From positions 1,922,001 through 1,986,000 of the forward strand of contig JAGMUV010000003.1 in assembly GCA_020744425.1 (NCBI GenBank): a stretch of 64,000 bases of DNA. Reading direction: 5' to 3'. Made by a program: the position numbers and the translations under genes. This DNA is from Dactylonectria macrodidyma (taxonomy: Eukaryota > Ascomycota > Sordariomycetes > Hypocreales > Nectriaceae). Below are positions 48,163 to 60,353 of the stretch, piece after piece. The stretch's first letter is position 1, and every line of letters begins with the position of its first letter. The notes under the pieces were generated by a model. The model did no database searches. It had not been told where the DNA came from and saw only the letters and a list, made by a program, of their open reading frames with translations.

Positions 48163-49430
48163 TCACCAATGGACCTCCTTCCCCTTCCAAGGGTCATGAT
48201 CGGCAGCGTCTGCTCCGACGACACTCGCCGTACTCCCCGCCTTGGTGCTCCCTGGCCTGAAAGCCTCTCGCGCCACATCCGTCGTCTCGTACTTCACCGT
48301 TCCATCTTCGTTGCGTGTGGGAGAAATGTCCACGATACCGGAAGTGAGCTGGTCCAGATACGAATTGTAGTCGTCCGATTCTCGGATTCGGCACCGAACT
48401 CCACTCGACTCGGCGTGTTGTGTCATTGCCGTCAAAGACCCAAACGTATTGAGACAATATGGGCATCGATATTTTGCGGAGGAATGGGCGGGAGAGCGAA
48501 GATGCCCAATAAGGCCACCGGCCTTCTTGAAAGTCTTACTGCTCACGAGTTAGCTTCCAAGTAGTATTCCGTCGGATGAACTGCGCTTACACGCAGCGAG
48601 GTTTGGGACAGAGGAATTTCTCAGTCACTGAACAGTAATATCGCGCTGAGTTGAAGCTGCGATGGTCTGGGTGATTGGGATCCAAAGCCTCGAAAGCCAT
48701 CTTCGCGCTTGGAGCAGTCGCTGCTTCGAGCTGCTCCTTAGTTGGCCGCTGAGCTGGAGGGCCATCCTCGAACAGCTTTTTGGTGCCCCATTTGCTTGCC
48801 AATGTGTTTTCTTTCCCAGTCTCATTCTGACGCTTATCGGCTTTCTGGGTGCTAACATGAGATGGTTGTTTTGAGAGGCTAGGGAATTCGCTCTTGCTGA
48901 GCAAGAAAGTGTCCGGCTCTCCGGAAGTGACCCAGGCACTGCTAGAGCCACAAGTATTTGCAGAGGGCATGTAAGCGGCATAGTTCGCCTTGACAGGTTC
49001 TTCGGTGAGAGCCGCGAGTTTATTGGGAAACTCGAGCTTTTTCTCACGCATTTCATCGAGAACAGAGAAGTCCACTTGGTGGCAGTTGCCCTCCAAGTGT
49101 TGCATCAGCGCTCCAAGACGTATAAAAGGGCCCTGGCCACATGCTGGACAGTCTAGGTTTTGCTCTTGAGGGTGCATCTTTAATAATGTTAGCCAAGCCT
49201 TTGTCAGGTTGGGGCAGCCCCTTTCTTACCTGCTGGATGTGTGTGATCTCTGCGGCCTGGGTCTTGAAGTTCTCGCTGCAGAACTTACAGTGAATGTGCT
49301 TCAGCTTGCCAGCTCGGCGCATAGAGCCCTTGTGTTGGTGTAGTGCCTCCCGGCTGGAGAAGATGAGGTTGCATGGCTTGCACAGGCATGTGTCCTCGAT
49401 AGGCTCAGGGAGCTTGCTGGGGGAAGACAT
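48163..49430 (-). CDS. C2H2 zinc-finger protein of unknown function
   Basis: Exons 49430-49230, 49177-48591 and 48538-48163 (introns 52 bp each) encode 387 residues. The N-terminal 100 residues hold three zinc-finger-like units: CLCKPC with HQHK, then CKFC-x12-H-x4-H, and CPAC with a following MQHLEGNC. Two more lie near residues 258-315: CPKPRC with GHLRSPAH and CPYC with TQHAESSGVRC. The second finger and the fourth are each interrupted by an intron, and both become complete only after splicing, which supports the model. The middle is Lys/Ser/Glu-rich and probably disordered. It may bind nucleic acid or act in ribosome or RNA metabolism; no specific orthologue is recognised. The gene is in tandem with PFA3 and with the TFIIIC subunit gene. 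Confidence 0.85.
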
Positions 49431-50012
49431 GATGCCGAGTCGTGATCTTGAAGATGGTACTGCTAAGAAATTTGTCCGACCGTCAAAGGTGAGTCGAGTA
49501 GGGGAGAGCTAATCGTCCCTTCAGTTGTAGTCTCTTGGCGAACACACCAGTCTCGCGGGAAGTTATAGGGATTGTTTTGAGTTTTCTCGATTTTTGGATT
49601 GGTGTGGTTTGCGGAAATGAAAACGCAAGTGTGAAAAAGAATGAATGGAAGAGAGGAAAAAGTAGACGATTGTCACACAGGTCGGGGAATGTGAGTGCCT
49701 TATAAGGACCGAAGGATCGAAAAGCTCATAAGATGAATGACTCCCAAGGTGAAATGTGGAGGCAGGAGGAAAGAGCAAACCGTATCGCACCTGCCTGTCG
49801 GGGAATGTAAGAAACCAAACAAAGCGACTGGAAAGCTTGCCATAATGGGAAAAAACAGCCCGTGTTTTGGCTGAATTGTGGCGCGTTGCCTTCTTGTCAC
49901 AGATGGAGATGATAGGCTGCAAAGAGGCCGTGATTCACTGCCTCGAGACCCTTTAGGATTATGATTCCCTGAGCAACTGGGACGTTTGGATTCACGCACT
50001 ATGCCTTGTTAT
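49431..50012. other. Intergenic, TFIIIC subunit 3' end to zinc-finger start
   Basis: This 582-bp interval has no gene. Its left part should be the TFIIIC subunit 3' region; the minus strand at 49,570-49,660 is pyrimidine-rich and likely part of the zinc-finger promoter. Confidence 0.55.
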
Positions 50013-51975
50013 CTAAGGTCCATCGCTCCTCCTTGCATCGTAATTCTGTCCGATATCTTCGTCTTGGATAGTCCCCTGCTCAGCATCATCCTCATCTCCC
50101 GTCTCGTCATCCTCGTCATCATCGCTTCCTGAGTCATCCTGTCCTGAGTCTATATCATCGTCTATCTCAAGCAACCTGGCTTCCTCATTCTGCGAGTCCG
50201 GGGCCGACGGCGCATCAACGGTTCTTTTTGAACCTGCATTCGGATCCCTTACCCTGACGCTGTACCCCTTGTGCTTATTCTTTCTTGACGGCTGTCTTCC
50301 TCGTAACAGGGTGAGTTCCTCGTCCGTCAGACGGAGATTCGGAAGAGGCAGATGGAGAGTCGCCGAAGTTGATCGAACCGGCGTCTGGTCTCCAGCTTGC
50401 AAAGTCATTGCGAAGTCCTCCCGAGTGAGTCGTCGGTCGAACTGGATCGCCACCAATTTTGTTTTCATAATCGCCTTGACCTTGGCCCAGAGGCCACCGT
50501 GATACCATCCGCTGCTAGGATCCCACGTTGGACGTATCGCGGCATTGTCAAGTAGGTCTTTTAGAAGCGGGTCTGTAATATCACAAACTTGCCATACCTT
50601 TCCATCAGTGTGGTACGTGTCGCCGTCGAAGACATGGCTCTCGGACAGCTCTTCCAAAAACTCCTTGAGAGGACCCATTTGAGCTTTGCGCAGAGACTTC
50701 CACGTTTGGCCTTTTTGAGGGCGTTTCTGCTTTGGAAGCTTGAACATGAGGGTCTGATAAATGCGATATTTGGGATCTGTCCGGGGGTCGATACCATATG
50801 GGACCACACCATCACGCCAAGGCCCTCCTTTGAACTGGTAAGCCGTGTAGTTAAGATACTTTTTGAGCTCGTTCCAGTTCTTGAGCTTCCCACCGAGGTG
50901 GTTGAGTAGTGACCGACGGGTCCAAACAGGCCGGTCCTCGAATGCCTCCTCCAACTCTGCGATAATCTCAACCATTCGAGGATCTGTCATGTCAGGGGGG
51001 ATTTGAGGCTCAGTTGGCGCAGGATCCTCGGCTCCGATGAAATACCCCACCTGCTTGACAGCCGTGGTATTGAAGGTTCCGCCGTCCTCGGTGGCGCGTA
51101 CGTATGGATTTTGCGAGTACTGGTAGTTGAAGGGAAGGCTCATGTGTGTGAAAATTGGGGGAGGAAGAATGTCCACATTGGGGCCCTCATCGACGCCGGG
51201 CAGGAATTTGAATTGCTTGATCGATTCAACTGCACAGCCATCATTAGTACAGCATTCATCGTATCGAAAAGCGAAAGATGGGAAGTACCATCTCCTGGCA
51301 AAACCTGGTCAACATATCTCTGAGCAAGCGAGGACTTGCTCATGTCCCAGAAGAAGTCTGCGAGGCCTCGAAAACGATGAGTGTGTTTGATGACCCCAAC
51401 AGGCTCAACTTGGTAGCTGTTGGCGTTGTCTTCCAATTTGCGGCGTAATATCTTGGGATCGTCGAGACGAGACCGTGAGTGAACTCCATCATCCGCAATA
51501 GGCTGGGTTTCTGCATCAGGCAACTCGACATCTCCCTCCCAGGGATCATTGGTGCCCCTCTTTCGTTTCCTGCCCGTTCTTTTGGGAACGGTCACCTTGA
51601 GGACGACGTTGTGACTTCTAGCATTGTGGGACATGATGGGTTTGCAGAATGGGTCCTCCGGTGATAGGTAGAAAGGGATTGAGTTCTTCGCAGCATCCAT
51701 TACCTTCAATGTCGGGTTAGCGGTCCGATAAACTCAGGCCGGGGAACAGGACGTACATGTTGAAGAGAAGGTCCCCGTCCAAAGGCCTGGACTGCACGAT
51801 CCACGTTTTGCACCACGGCAGGAATCTCGACAGCACCAAGCACACGGTTTGGAACGGTATATTTTGGGGCAGCGTCTGGTGGTGCAGGACCGGCGATCGG
51901 TTCTTCATCGCTTTCATGTTGCAGGTCTTCCGGGCTGCTGCCACGAGAGAAGTCCTCATCTGATGAAAGGTCCAT
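50013..51975 (-). CDS. sfc1: TFIIIC subunit Tau95/Sfc1 (Tfc1 family)
   Basis: Exons 51975-51757, 51703-51289 and 51229-50013 (introns 53 and 59 bp) encode 616 residues. The N-terminal half carries the family signature around SHNVVLKVTVPKRTGRKRKRG (residues about 99-118), part of the beta-barrel dimerisation region that pairs with the Tau55 subunit. The second half has the Tau95 DNA-contacting domain, with WTRRSLLNHL and YTAYQFKGGPWRDGVVPYG. The last 60 residues are almost entirely Asp/Glu/Gly/Ser. TFIIIC binds the A and B boxes of tRNA genes and recruits TFIIIB for RNA polymerase III. The start ATG (MDLSSDED) is inside a longer open frame and was chosen for its acidic family-like head; the upstream codons contain other ATGs. 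Confidence 0.9.
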
Positions 51976-53106
51976 GATGTGTAGGCGCTCGTTATGAACT
52001 TCCAAGGACAGTGTCCATGGATTTATAACAAGTCTAAGGGTCAATTATTCACCCTGGCAAATAGCTAGTGCAATGTCACTGGTTGGTGCTTGTCTTGCGT
52101 ATGTCTGACAGTTGTTGCACAGCAAACCACCAAAAAAACTGCCGAACCACATTTCATGTCAGCCAGGCTCCACGGGTGTTCAAGTGCTGGGAACAACCTG
52201 AGTAGGGGATCACGTGTGCTGAATTCAAGGACATACCTCGTGGTTGGTCAGAATTAGAATGCATAAAACGCAGTGGTAGGTAATGGACAATTGTTGCTGG
52301 CTCTCATCACACTGCATTTACCATTGTCGAGATGAATGGGCAAAGTGTGGGCGAGGACGGTATGCACTGTACAGGGTCAGAGGCGTATCTGTCTGTGGCT
52401 TGACCAGTAAGTTGAGTGTTGAGTGTCATGGGCAGCTCAAGATGTGGCTTGTGAGATGGCCTGTGCGTTATCCATGATCCCCTTTCGACGTAATTAGTGC
52501 GTGGTGCTGGGGTTCCACCATTCGTCACGCTCATGACTGAGAGAGAGCTTCTAGCCCACTTGTCGTGCCAGCCATCTCAAGACTTGGGCTTGTGCACGAG
52601 GAATCACTGGGGATGTTACACGACCAATGCAAGACGAGGACAGGATTCCAGTGCAAGGCTTCCATCGACGGCCGCCTCTCGCCCCTCGTTCCGATTTATG
52701 GGTGGTGATGGAAGCCCTCCAGTGGACGGGGGCTAGCAAGGTGCAGCCTGCCCCTTGCGAGTCTCCTTTCGTCCTCATCCCCCTACAATAGCAATTACTA
52801 CGTAGTCACTAACTAATCCCCGTCCACCACGGAGTACCAAAGCGCAGTGATTGTGACGGAATTCGCACAGGGCGGCTTGTGTCCTCTCTGGGTGCTCCTC
52901 GATGTCACCTCGGTCTGTCACGCTTCGCCCACGCGCGTACAGAGACAGGCAAGACAGGCAGGCCAGAGACGTCTGGCTTCGTGCATGAACGCTGACGAGA
53001 TATCAAAACTACGAAATTGAGTTTGGGATAGTACTACTACTAATGAGGTATGGATGATACTGGCGTCAGGGTGACTCCTGGAGATCCGCGTGTGCAGCGC
53101 CGTATG
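51976..53106. other. Divergent promoter region, TFIIIC subunit and PP2A B56
   Basis: No coding gene is seen. Frames up to about 80 codons are present on both strands without domain character. It should contain both promoters; several ATGs occur on the plus strand up to 53103, after which they stop. Confidence 0.5.
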
Positions 53107-54258
53107 TAGCACAGCCCGCTTCAGTATCCTCTAAAAACCCGCTGAAAAAAAAGCTGCCCCCCCTAATACATCCCTAACAAATCGTGGTTCGCGGCCCACA
53201 GCACCTCAACCAACATAGGCCTGATTTTCACCACCCAACCCAGCCCATCCCTAATACTCCACCACGAGCCCACTCAGCCCCAGTTGCCTCCCCCCTCGCA
53301 GCACCCAAAAAGACCCCCGAAAGTAACAAGGCGAGAGCACCCACCAGCCGCCCTCTACAAACCTGGACACCTGGACCGCATTGGATTGCAACAGACTAGA
53401 TCCAAGTCGATTGGCCTGCCTCCACTGTCGTCGCCCTCCCGTTTCCCAGAACGAATTACGGCGCGTGCTCGAGCTTTCCCCCCCGCAAAGCACAACATCC
53501 CTCCCGGCGCCCAACGACGACTGCCACTGCCACTGCCCACGACAACGACCTCGACAACAAGCGATCAGCGACCAGCGACGACAATCCGCCGCGTCGTTTC
53601 GTTATCCTTTCTCCCCCGGCCGTCTCTCCTCTCTCGCTCCTTCTCCTCCCCCTCCTCTATCCTTAAGACACGTTACGTCTCTGTCGGCATCAGCAGCGGC
53701 CTCTGTATTCTGCGCCAGTGCCAGCGCAAAGAGCCAGCACTGCACAGTACCTGACTGCAGAATCGCACCGCTCGCACCGCCCATATCCCGACGCCCCGAG
53801 TCCTGGCTGGTTCAGTGCTTCTACATCCTCCTTCGCGTGGGAGGCGACGCCGCGATAGTTTTCTTCTCGACTGCCCTGCTCGGCTCTCGCTCCTCTTCGC
53901 TTCGTCTGTCCGCCCGTTATTAGCTCCCAGCTCGAGCTCCCGCTCCCGCTACAGCCGCTGTCTCGCAGCCGCGTCGACTCTGGCTCCCCTCCCGACAGAA
54001 TCATCAGCAGCCACCGTCTCGCCAGGCTGGCCCCCTCTCCCACATATCGCTTGCCCACGACGATCCCCGCCTGTCCCCCCATCGCCACGACGCTCCCCGT
54101 GCTCGACTTCTGCCGCAATCACTGCTTGGTTCCGTCGCAGTTATCTTGTCGTCTCCTCGAGCCCCTGACGTCGTTGCCCTGTTGCCCCACCGCCCTCGAT
54201 CCAAGTAGCGGGCGTCTTAATCGACCCCCCACCTACAACAACACTGTTGTCCGACAAG
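53107..54258 (+). promoter_or_regulatory. ATG-free 5' leader of the PP2A B56 gene
   Basis: From 53107 to the start codon at 54259 no ATG is visible on the plus strand in any frame. The sequence is C/T-rich with CGA/CCA-type motifs and no obvious intron with strong donor and acceptor. This fits a transcribed leader of up to about 1.15 kb under selection against upstream starts. An open frame at 53381-53923 lacks any ATG and is not proposed as coding. Confidence 0.55.
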
Positions 54259-56470
54259 ATGAAGCGCTTCAGCCAGAGAGTTGTGAGTATTATCTCCCGT
54301 TGGTGGCCCTGGCTTTCCTGCTGACATGTGCCGTCCCTCCCGCCCTGTAGCTCTCGCGTGGTAAGGATTCCAGCAAGTCTTCTAAGAAGAACAAGGATTC
54401 CAAGGATGGCACCGCGTCTCCCTCATCACGGGACTCTAACCAGTCTCCCGTCCTAACGCCATCATCCTCCACGTCGACGCTCAACGACATTCGGAATAAG
54501 CCGCTGCCCTCGAACAATGCTGGTCAAGGGAATGATCACACGGGCGCCTCGCAGCCTTCCAACCTTTCCAATGTCACCCAGGCTGCCAACCCAGATCGCT
54601 TTGGTGCCACCAGCCCAAACGGAAGCTCTAGCTCCAGACTGCCCCCAACCGTCATCATCAGCCCGACACCCGGAGTACGTCGTGACATGACCCCGCTCTT
54701 CATCACCCTCTGCTGTAATCATCGCTGACCTTTCACCCTAGCACGTTCCTCCCCCCGGAGCCGCTGAGACGATGCCGCATGACCTGGCCCCTCCCAAGGC
54801 CGGACAGAAGTCTCTCCTGATTCACAGGGGAATCGACAACCGAGATGCTATTCCTGAGGGACTGCGCACTCCCAAGCGACAGCATTCATCGCGATTCGAT
54901 ATCTCCGCCCACCGCGAGCTCGAGAAGCTCCCGGGCTTCCATGAAGTCCCCCCGAATCGACGGCAAGAACTCTTCATGCAGAAGATTGATCAGTGCAATG
55001 TCATCTTCGACTTCAATGATGCGAGTGGTGACATGAAATCCAAGGAGATCAAGCGGCTGGCCCTTCACGAGCTTCTTGACTATGTGGCCAACAATCGACA
55101 AGTCATCACAGAGCCAATGTATCCCAAGGTCGTCGACATGTTCGCCAAGAATCTTTTCAGGCCCATCCCGCCGCCCATGAACCCCCAGGGGGAGGCTTTC
55201 GATCCGGAGGAGGACGAGCCCGTCCTGGAGGTTGCTTGGCCTCATATTCAGGTTGTCTACGAGTTCTTCCTACGCTTCATTGAGAGCCAGGACTTCAACA
55301 CCAACATTGCCAAGGCGTACATTGACCACAGTTTCGTCTTGCAGCTACTGGAGCTTTTCGATTCTGAGGATCCTCGCGAGCGGGACTTTCTCAAAACTAC
55401 CCTTCATCGAATTTACGGGAAGTTCCTCAATCTCCGCTCTTTCATCCGACGATCCATCAACAACGTCTTCTTCCAATTCACCTACGAAACCGAACGCTTC
55501 AACGGCATCGCCGAGCTCCTCGAGATTCTTGGATCCATCATCAACGGTTTCGCTCTCCCTCTCAAGGAGGAGCATAAGATCTTCCTGACCCGGGTGTTGT
55601 TGCCTCTCCACAAGCCCAAGAGCCTCAGCATGTATCATCCCCAGCTTGCGTACTGCATTGTGCAGTTCTTGGAGAAGGATGCATCTCTGACAGAGGATGT
55701 AAGTGGTTTGTCAAAATATTCGAATACAAACATTCTGACTTTTCGTACAGGTCGTTCTTGGACTGCTGCGTTACTGGCCCAAAGTCAACAGCACCAAGGA
55801 AGTCATGTTCCTTAACGAGGTCGAAGATATCTTCGAAGTCATGGACCCTGCCGAGTTCGCCAAGGTACAGGAGCCCCTCTTTCACCAGCTGGCCAAGTCC
55901 GTCGCCAGCCCACATTTTCAAGTTGCCGAGCGCGCATTGTACTTCTGGAACAACGAATACTTCTGCAACCTTGTTAGCGACAATGTGGAGATCATCCTTC
56001 CTATCATGTTCGCGCCCCTGTACGAAAACTCCAAGGGTCACTGGAACAGGTACGGCCAATCCCATTTATGCTCATGACAGGTCAACCTTTTAACAAATGA
56101 CAACAGGACGATCCACGGCATGGTGTACAATGCCATGAAGCTCTTCATGGAGATTAACCCTCAACTATTCGACGACTGCTCTCACGACTACACCGAGCAG
56201 CAAAACAGCGCTGCTGCGCGAGAAGCTCTCCGAGAGCGCAAGTGGGCTGCCTTGAGTGAGAAGGCGGATCAGCAGCGAGAAAGCAACGGCGTGTCAGACG
56301 CCCCGCGCAATCACGTTGCGTCTCTTTCGCGCGTCGATGAGGTTGACCCCGTGACTGAGGATAATCAGAAGCGCCTCGATTCGCTTAAGTTGCAGGACGG
56401 GTCCGCAACTGGCCGTCGGCCGAGTCTCCACGAGCGACAGAACTCTGTAGGGTCTACGAGGAGTCGGTAA
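54259..56470 (+). CDS. RTS1: PP2A regulatory subunit B' (B56 family, Rts1/Par1 type)
   Basis: Five exons (54259-54282, 54351-54674, 54742-55698, 55751-56049, 56107-56470) encode 655 residues. Exon 1 is only 24 nt (MKRFSQRV). A Ser/Asn/Pro-rich disordered head to about residue 165 is followed by the B56 HEAT-like core: [56 protein letters not shown] and [15 protein letters not shown], continuing to about residue 575. The C-terminal tail is charged and disordered. B56 subunits direct the PP2A catalytic and scaffold subunits to substrates and affect septation, cell cycle and stress responses. All four introns (68, 67, 52, 57 bp) have canonical ends. The gene is convergent with the CID/SR protein gene. 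Confidence 0.96.
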
Positions 56471-57426
56471 TCAACATACTCGCCTCCCTCATGAGCTCTG
56501 TCTCGGCATTCGCATCAACATGTCTCAGATTATTGGAACCGCGAGGGCACACAGATTTCAATCAAATCATTCTTGAAAGCATCAGAGATCCCGACAGCAT
56601 CCTTTGTTGTGTGGGACAAAACTGCAGGTGAAGACACAATGATGTGTTGATTGCTCATCCATCACTTGGATGGACTTGTCTGGTTGATACGATCGCAGAG
56701 TCTCTTGCTTTAGCATCAGATTCAGAAGCCTTCCTACACCACATCGTTAGCTTCATCTTTCACGGTCTCTACCTTGGACGAGACCGCCTATTACCACTCC
56801 AAAGATTCGGATGCGGTTAATCCCCCACCTCATCCAGTCTCCCCTTCCTCCTGGGAAGCACCGCACCGATGCATAGGGACCATCTGGGCTCAGGGAACAC
56901 AAAGAGCGCGAACCGAAAACAAAAAAGTCGACGTTTAAGCTTCTCGTGTAACTTTTTTTTCACCCTTTCTTCTTCTGCCCTGCTACTTCTTGTTTTTCTG
57001 TTCTTTAGTTTTCTTCTTTTTTTTTCTTGTTGCTGCTTGCTCCCTTCACAACTTAAGAGATCAGGCGTATGGAGGAATTACGATGCTTTCGACGTGCCAC
57101 ACGGGGTCTCAGTGTGTGCGTCGTGTGACATCGAGTGTATGCACGTTGTAAGCGCATGTCTAAGGGGGTGGAAAGGAGAGGAGGTGATAAGGGTAGGGAG
57201 GGGGTTACTCCTTGGTTTATGTAGACGATGAATGAGCAAGACTAAAAGTCAACCGGATAGAGAACTTGGTCACGCGAAAGTACGAATTGTGGTGTGGTGA
57301 GGACGAGTGACTCAAATTATGTCATGGTTGGTATCTTGAGCCACTATGGATAGCTCCAAGCTTGCCATAGCACAGGCATTTTTAATAACTAGGTAGATCA
57401 GGCCTAGAGAGCCATTCTCAGAAGTT
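56471..57426. other. Convergent 3' region, PP2A B56 and CID/SR gene
   Basis: No gene seen. A strongly pyrimidine-rich tract lies at about 56,948-57,050 on the plus strand (T and TTC runs). It is unusual for a convergent 3' region but has no coding character. Confidence 0.55.
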
Positions 57427-59091
57427 CTACCATCCTCGTCCACCGCGGTCATAACCACCCCTTCCACGTCCTCGAAATCCGCCTCTACCTCTTCCGTTGT
57501 CGTAGTAGTTGTTGTGAGGCGGCATGTGCGGTGGCGGTGGCGGGGGAGGAGGAGCGGGCCAGCCCCCCATCATCTGCGGGTTCTGGAATAGAGCACCAGG
57601 GTGACCTCCCATTGAAGGAGGAGGCAACGGCGGCGGCCAGGGGCCTTGATATCCGGCCGGCGGCGGAGGAAGTGGGAAATCCACGGGTAGTGGAGGCGGC
57701 GGAGGGAAAGGTGGAGGAGGAACGTACGGCTGTTGTTGAGCGTATGACGGCTGTTGAGGGCCGCGAGTGGGAGTCTCGCGGTGGTAAGGGGCCGGCGAGC
57801 GTGAGCGAGATGGCGATCTGCTGTATGATCGGCGGTGACTGGACCGGCCAAAACGTCCGCCCGGGCTGCGGCTGCGGCTCCGATCGTGAGCATGGCGATG
57901 GGGTCGGTCGGGGCTCCTGCTGCGAGAAGGGCTCCGGCCTTTGGAGTCATTGGATAGTCGTCGACGCTTGAAAGCTGGCGGCGACAAGCTTCGCGACCCT
58001 CCCCGCGAGTAGTCACTTGATCTTGAGCGAGACCGCCCCCTACTTGAGCCCTTGGTCTTCTTTTTCCTCCTCTCCATCATCTTTTCGCAGAATTGACGAG
58101 ACCAGCCGTAATATGTCTCGCCGCCGACAATTTCCCCTGTGACTTCATCCAGCACAACCCTTTCGCCCAATTCATTCAAGTCAACGTTGGCCTCATCGCT
58201 AGTCTTCTGTCCCTTGGAATAGATGCGCTCAACGTCGGAGAGGAGGTTCTTGACGGCGGTCGCAAGAGTTTTGTTGGCCGGACCTGAAACCAGCTGGATC
58301 GGCCGAATGAGCTCGGGCATCATGGGCTTGGTGGAATTCGGTGTGAGGTGAGGCAACCATGATGCGGCAGGCAAGTCGTACCACGGAATCGTGGGATCGC
58401 CGTGTAAGGAGGGAAGGACGTATGGTGCATCTTTGTTGAGTTTCAGGGAGGTCGTCGAAGACTGGGGGTCTGTGGAGACTTGCGAGGCGACAACACCGTT
58501 CTTGAGAGCGTCTTGGAGAGTTGAGTAGAAGTTTGTGTCGAAATATTTCTTCTCCTCCCACAGGCCAATGAGGCTCTCGAGCTTTTTCTTGTGCTTTGGG
58601 CAATTGTCAAAGGCGGCGGCGCTTGCGACGAGGTTAGGGAGTGCGGACTCCCACACTGTCGCAAACCTGGAGTCGCCGTTCGTTTTCACCACGTGGTGCA
58701 ACACGTCGTTGATAATATAAAGAAGATGAAGTTTCCTCCTCTTGATGCTAGGCTTCTCGCCATCATCTTGCAGGTTTTTAGACAGTGCCGCCAGATACTT
58801 GGTGAGGGCCGCAGCCCGGGTTGACGACGGCGCAATGTTGTCCACGATCCAGGCCTTGCATTTCTGTCACGGGAAAACAGAGAAAATTTAGTGCTTCTGC
58901 CGACAACTTAAGGGAGGTGCTTGTCAAGCGATGGAGCAAACCTGGACGTTGGGGCGGGAACACTGGGCGAGGGCAGACGTGACGAGCGAGAAGAAGGCTT
59001 CGACGGCTGGGCGGCTGAGAGATGACGGATCGGCGCGGAAGAGGCTCGCAGAGAGCGTTGCCTTTGCGATGGCCAGCTCCGGCGTCGCCAT
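57427..59091 (-). CDS. CID-domain SR/RGG protein (CHERP-like RNA-processing factor)
   Basis: Exons 59091-58942 and 58863-57427 (intron 78 bp, GTTTGC donor) encode 528 residues. The N-terminal 150 residues resemble a CTD-interaction domain, with the stretch RRKLHLLYIINDVLHH typical of the fold. Then come a helical segment, a Lys-rich linker, an Arg/Ser-repeat region (about 285-385), a proline-rich region with PPPPP runs (about 390-490) and a terminal RGG-type Arg/Gly region. This architecture matches fungal proteins annotated as calcium homeostasis ER protein, whose animal relative CHERP is a spliceosome-associated factor. A nuclear role linking RNA polymerase II to splicing is inferred; the ER name is historical. 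The ATG gives the family N-terminus. Confidence 0.85.
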
Positions 59092-59800
59092 TTCAAGGAG
59101 GTGGAAGAATCAACTCTAGGTCTGCAGAATCAAGAAAGCCGGGAAAGGTTCTTCCAGCGACGAGTAGGCGGATCGCGATTGATGTGATGAACGAGCTTGT
59201 TGAAGCTCGCTGAGCTTGGATCCTCATGGGTGGCATGCATAAGTCACATCCTAGCGGATATACTTCGGCGCGGTCGCACGAGGAAAGAGGCGCGTGGGAC
59301 AGACGCCGGCAGCCGACCGGCGCCGGCGAATTGCAGGCGCCGTTCAAGGCTAAAAGAGTTGGACTTTTTGATGATGAAGAAATGAGGTCACTTACTAGAC
59401 GACGTCATGACAGAGCAAGCACGAAACATTCTCAGTAAAGGCATGAGAGATTGAATGTGGTGCATGCTTGAGCAATCCATTGACAGCTTGGTGAGCCAAA
59501 TAACCCAAGAGCAAGTCAGCGACGTCGGCCGTTCCGCTTCAGCGCTCCACTCAGCCGGGATCCCAGGTCGCATTCAGATTCAAACCACGCAGCTACGAAA
59601 CCACTCCTTGATAAATCGACAAGACCAAAAATTCCCTAATTTATGGCTATGTGTTTGAAAAGGAGAGGGAAAATAGCTCATTCTGTATTCCGTTTCTTCA
59701 TAGCAACTGACAATGCCGTCTAATCAATAATGTACATTACTCCTTCAGAGTCTTCACATTTGCAATAGCGCACCTCCTACCGCTCCGTAGCCCCGCGGGA
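59092..59800. other. Intergenic, DUF4748 3' end to CID/SR start
   Basis: This 709-bp gap has no gene. It should hold the 3' region of the small DUF4748 gene and the promoter of the CID/SR gene. Confidence 0.55.
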
Positions 59801-60353
59801 CTACGAGAACCGGTCTCCCTTCGGACTCCGGTACACTGTACTGCTTTCGTATTTGCTCTTCTCCCCGATGCGTTCGGACTCGGTCGCGGGGGCGTGTCTC
59901 GTCGCGGCGGGATCGCTACTGGCTTCCTGGCTGGGCGAGCCGGTGCTGTCGGTGCGGGCAGGGCTACCGTTGGCGGTAGCGGATGAGGATATTCCCTGCG
60001 AGTACTCGAGCGCCTCGATCTGGCGCATCTTCTGGCGCTGGGCCTCCATCTTGGCCTGGCGGTCGGCATTGATCTGCTTCTTGGCAAAGTAGTAGGCACC
60101 ACCTCCGGCTGCGAAGAGGTCAATGGATGTTCGAGTGAATGGTCAAATTCGGGTCACGGGGCGGAATTCGTACCGGCGCAGAGAGAGCCCCAACCGAGCC
60201 TATTTCAAGGGAGCGTTCAGTCAGCTTGGAGCGGGTCGGAGTGAGAGTCGGTGGCGAAGGGATACGAACCAGAAAGACTTGACCTAAAGATAGAGAGGGT
60301 CAGCACTGCGACATGGGCACTTGAGAGAGCATGGGATGCCTTACAGTGTTCAT
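59801..60353 (-). CDS. Small DUF4748-family protein built from micro-exons
   Basis: Four exons are needed: 60353-60345 (9 nt, MNT), 60283-60270 (14 nt), 60199-60174 (26 nt) and 60108-59801 (308 nt). Introns are 61, 70 and 65 bp. The joined start reads MNTVKSFWLGWGSLCAAGGG, followed by AYYFAKKQINADR, the pattern of fungal DUF4748 proteins. The total is 118 residues. A single hydrophobic helix (about residues 5-24) may be a membrane anchor, followed by a charged helix and a disordered Ser/Thr-rich tail. Function is unknown; a mitochondrial or other organelle membrane location is a guess from the short hydrophobic start. All donors (GTAAGG, GTTCGT, GTACGA) and acceptors (TTTAG, AATAG, CGCAG) are acceptable and phases agree exactly. 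Confidence 0.85.

Noticed and set aside
53381..53923. 180-codon frame upstream of the B56 gene
   Set aside because: It contains no ATG and lies in the ATG-free leader; the C-rich composition explains the absence of stops.
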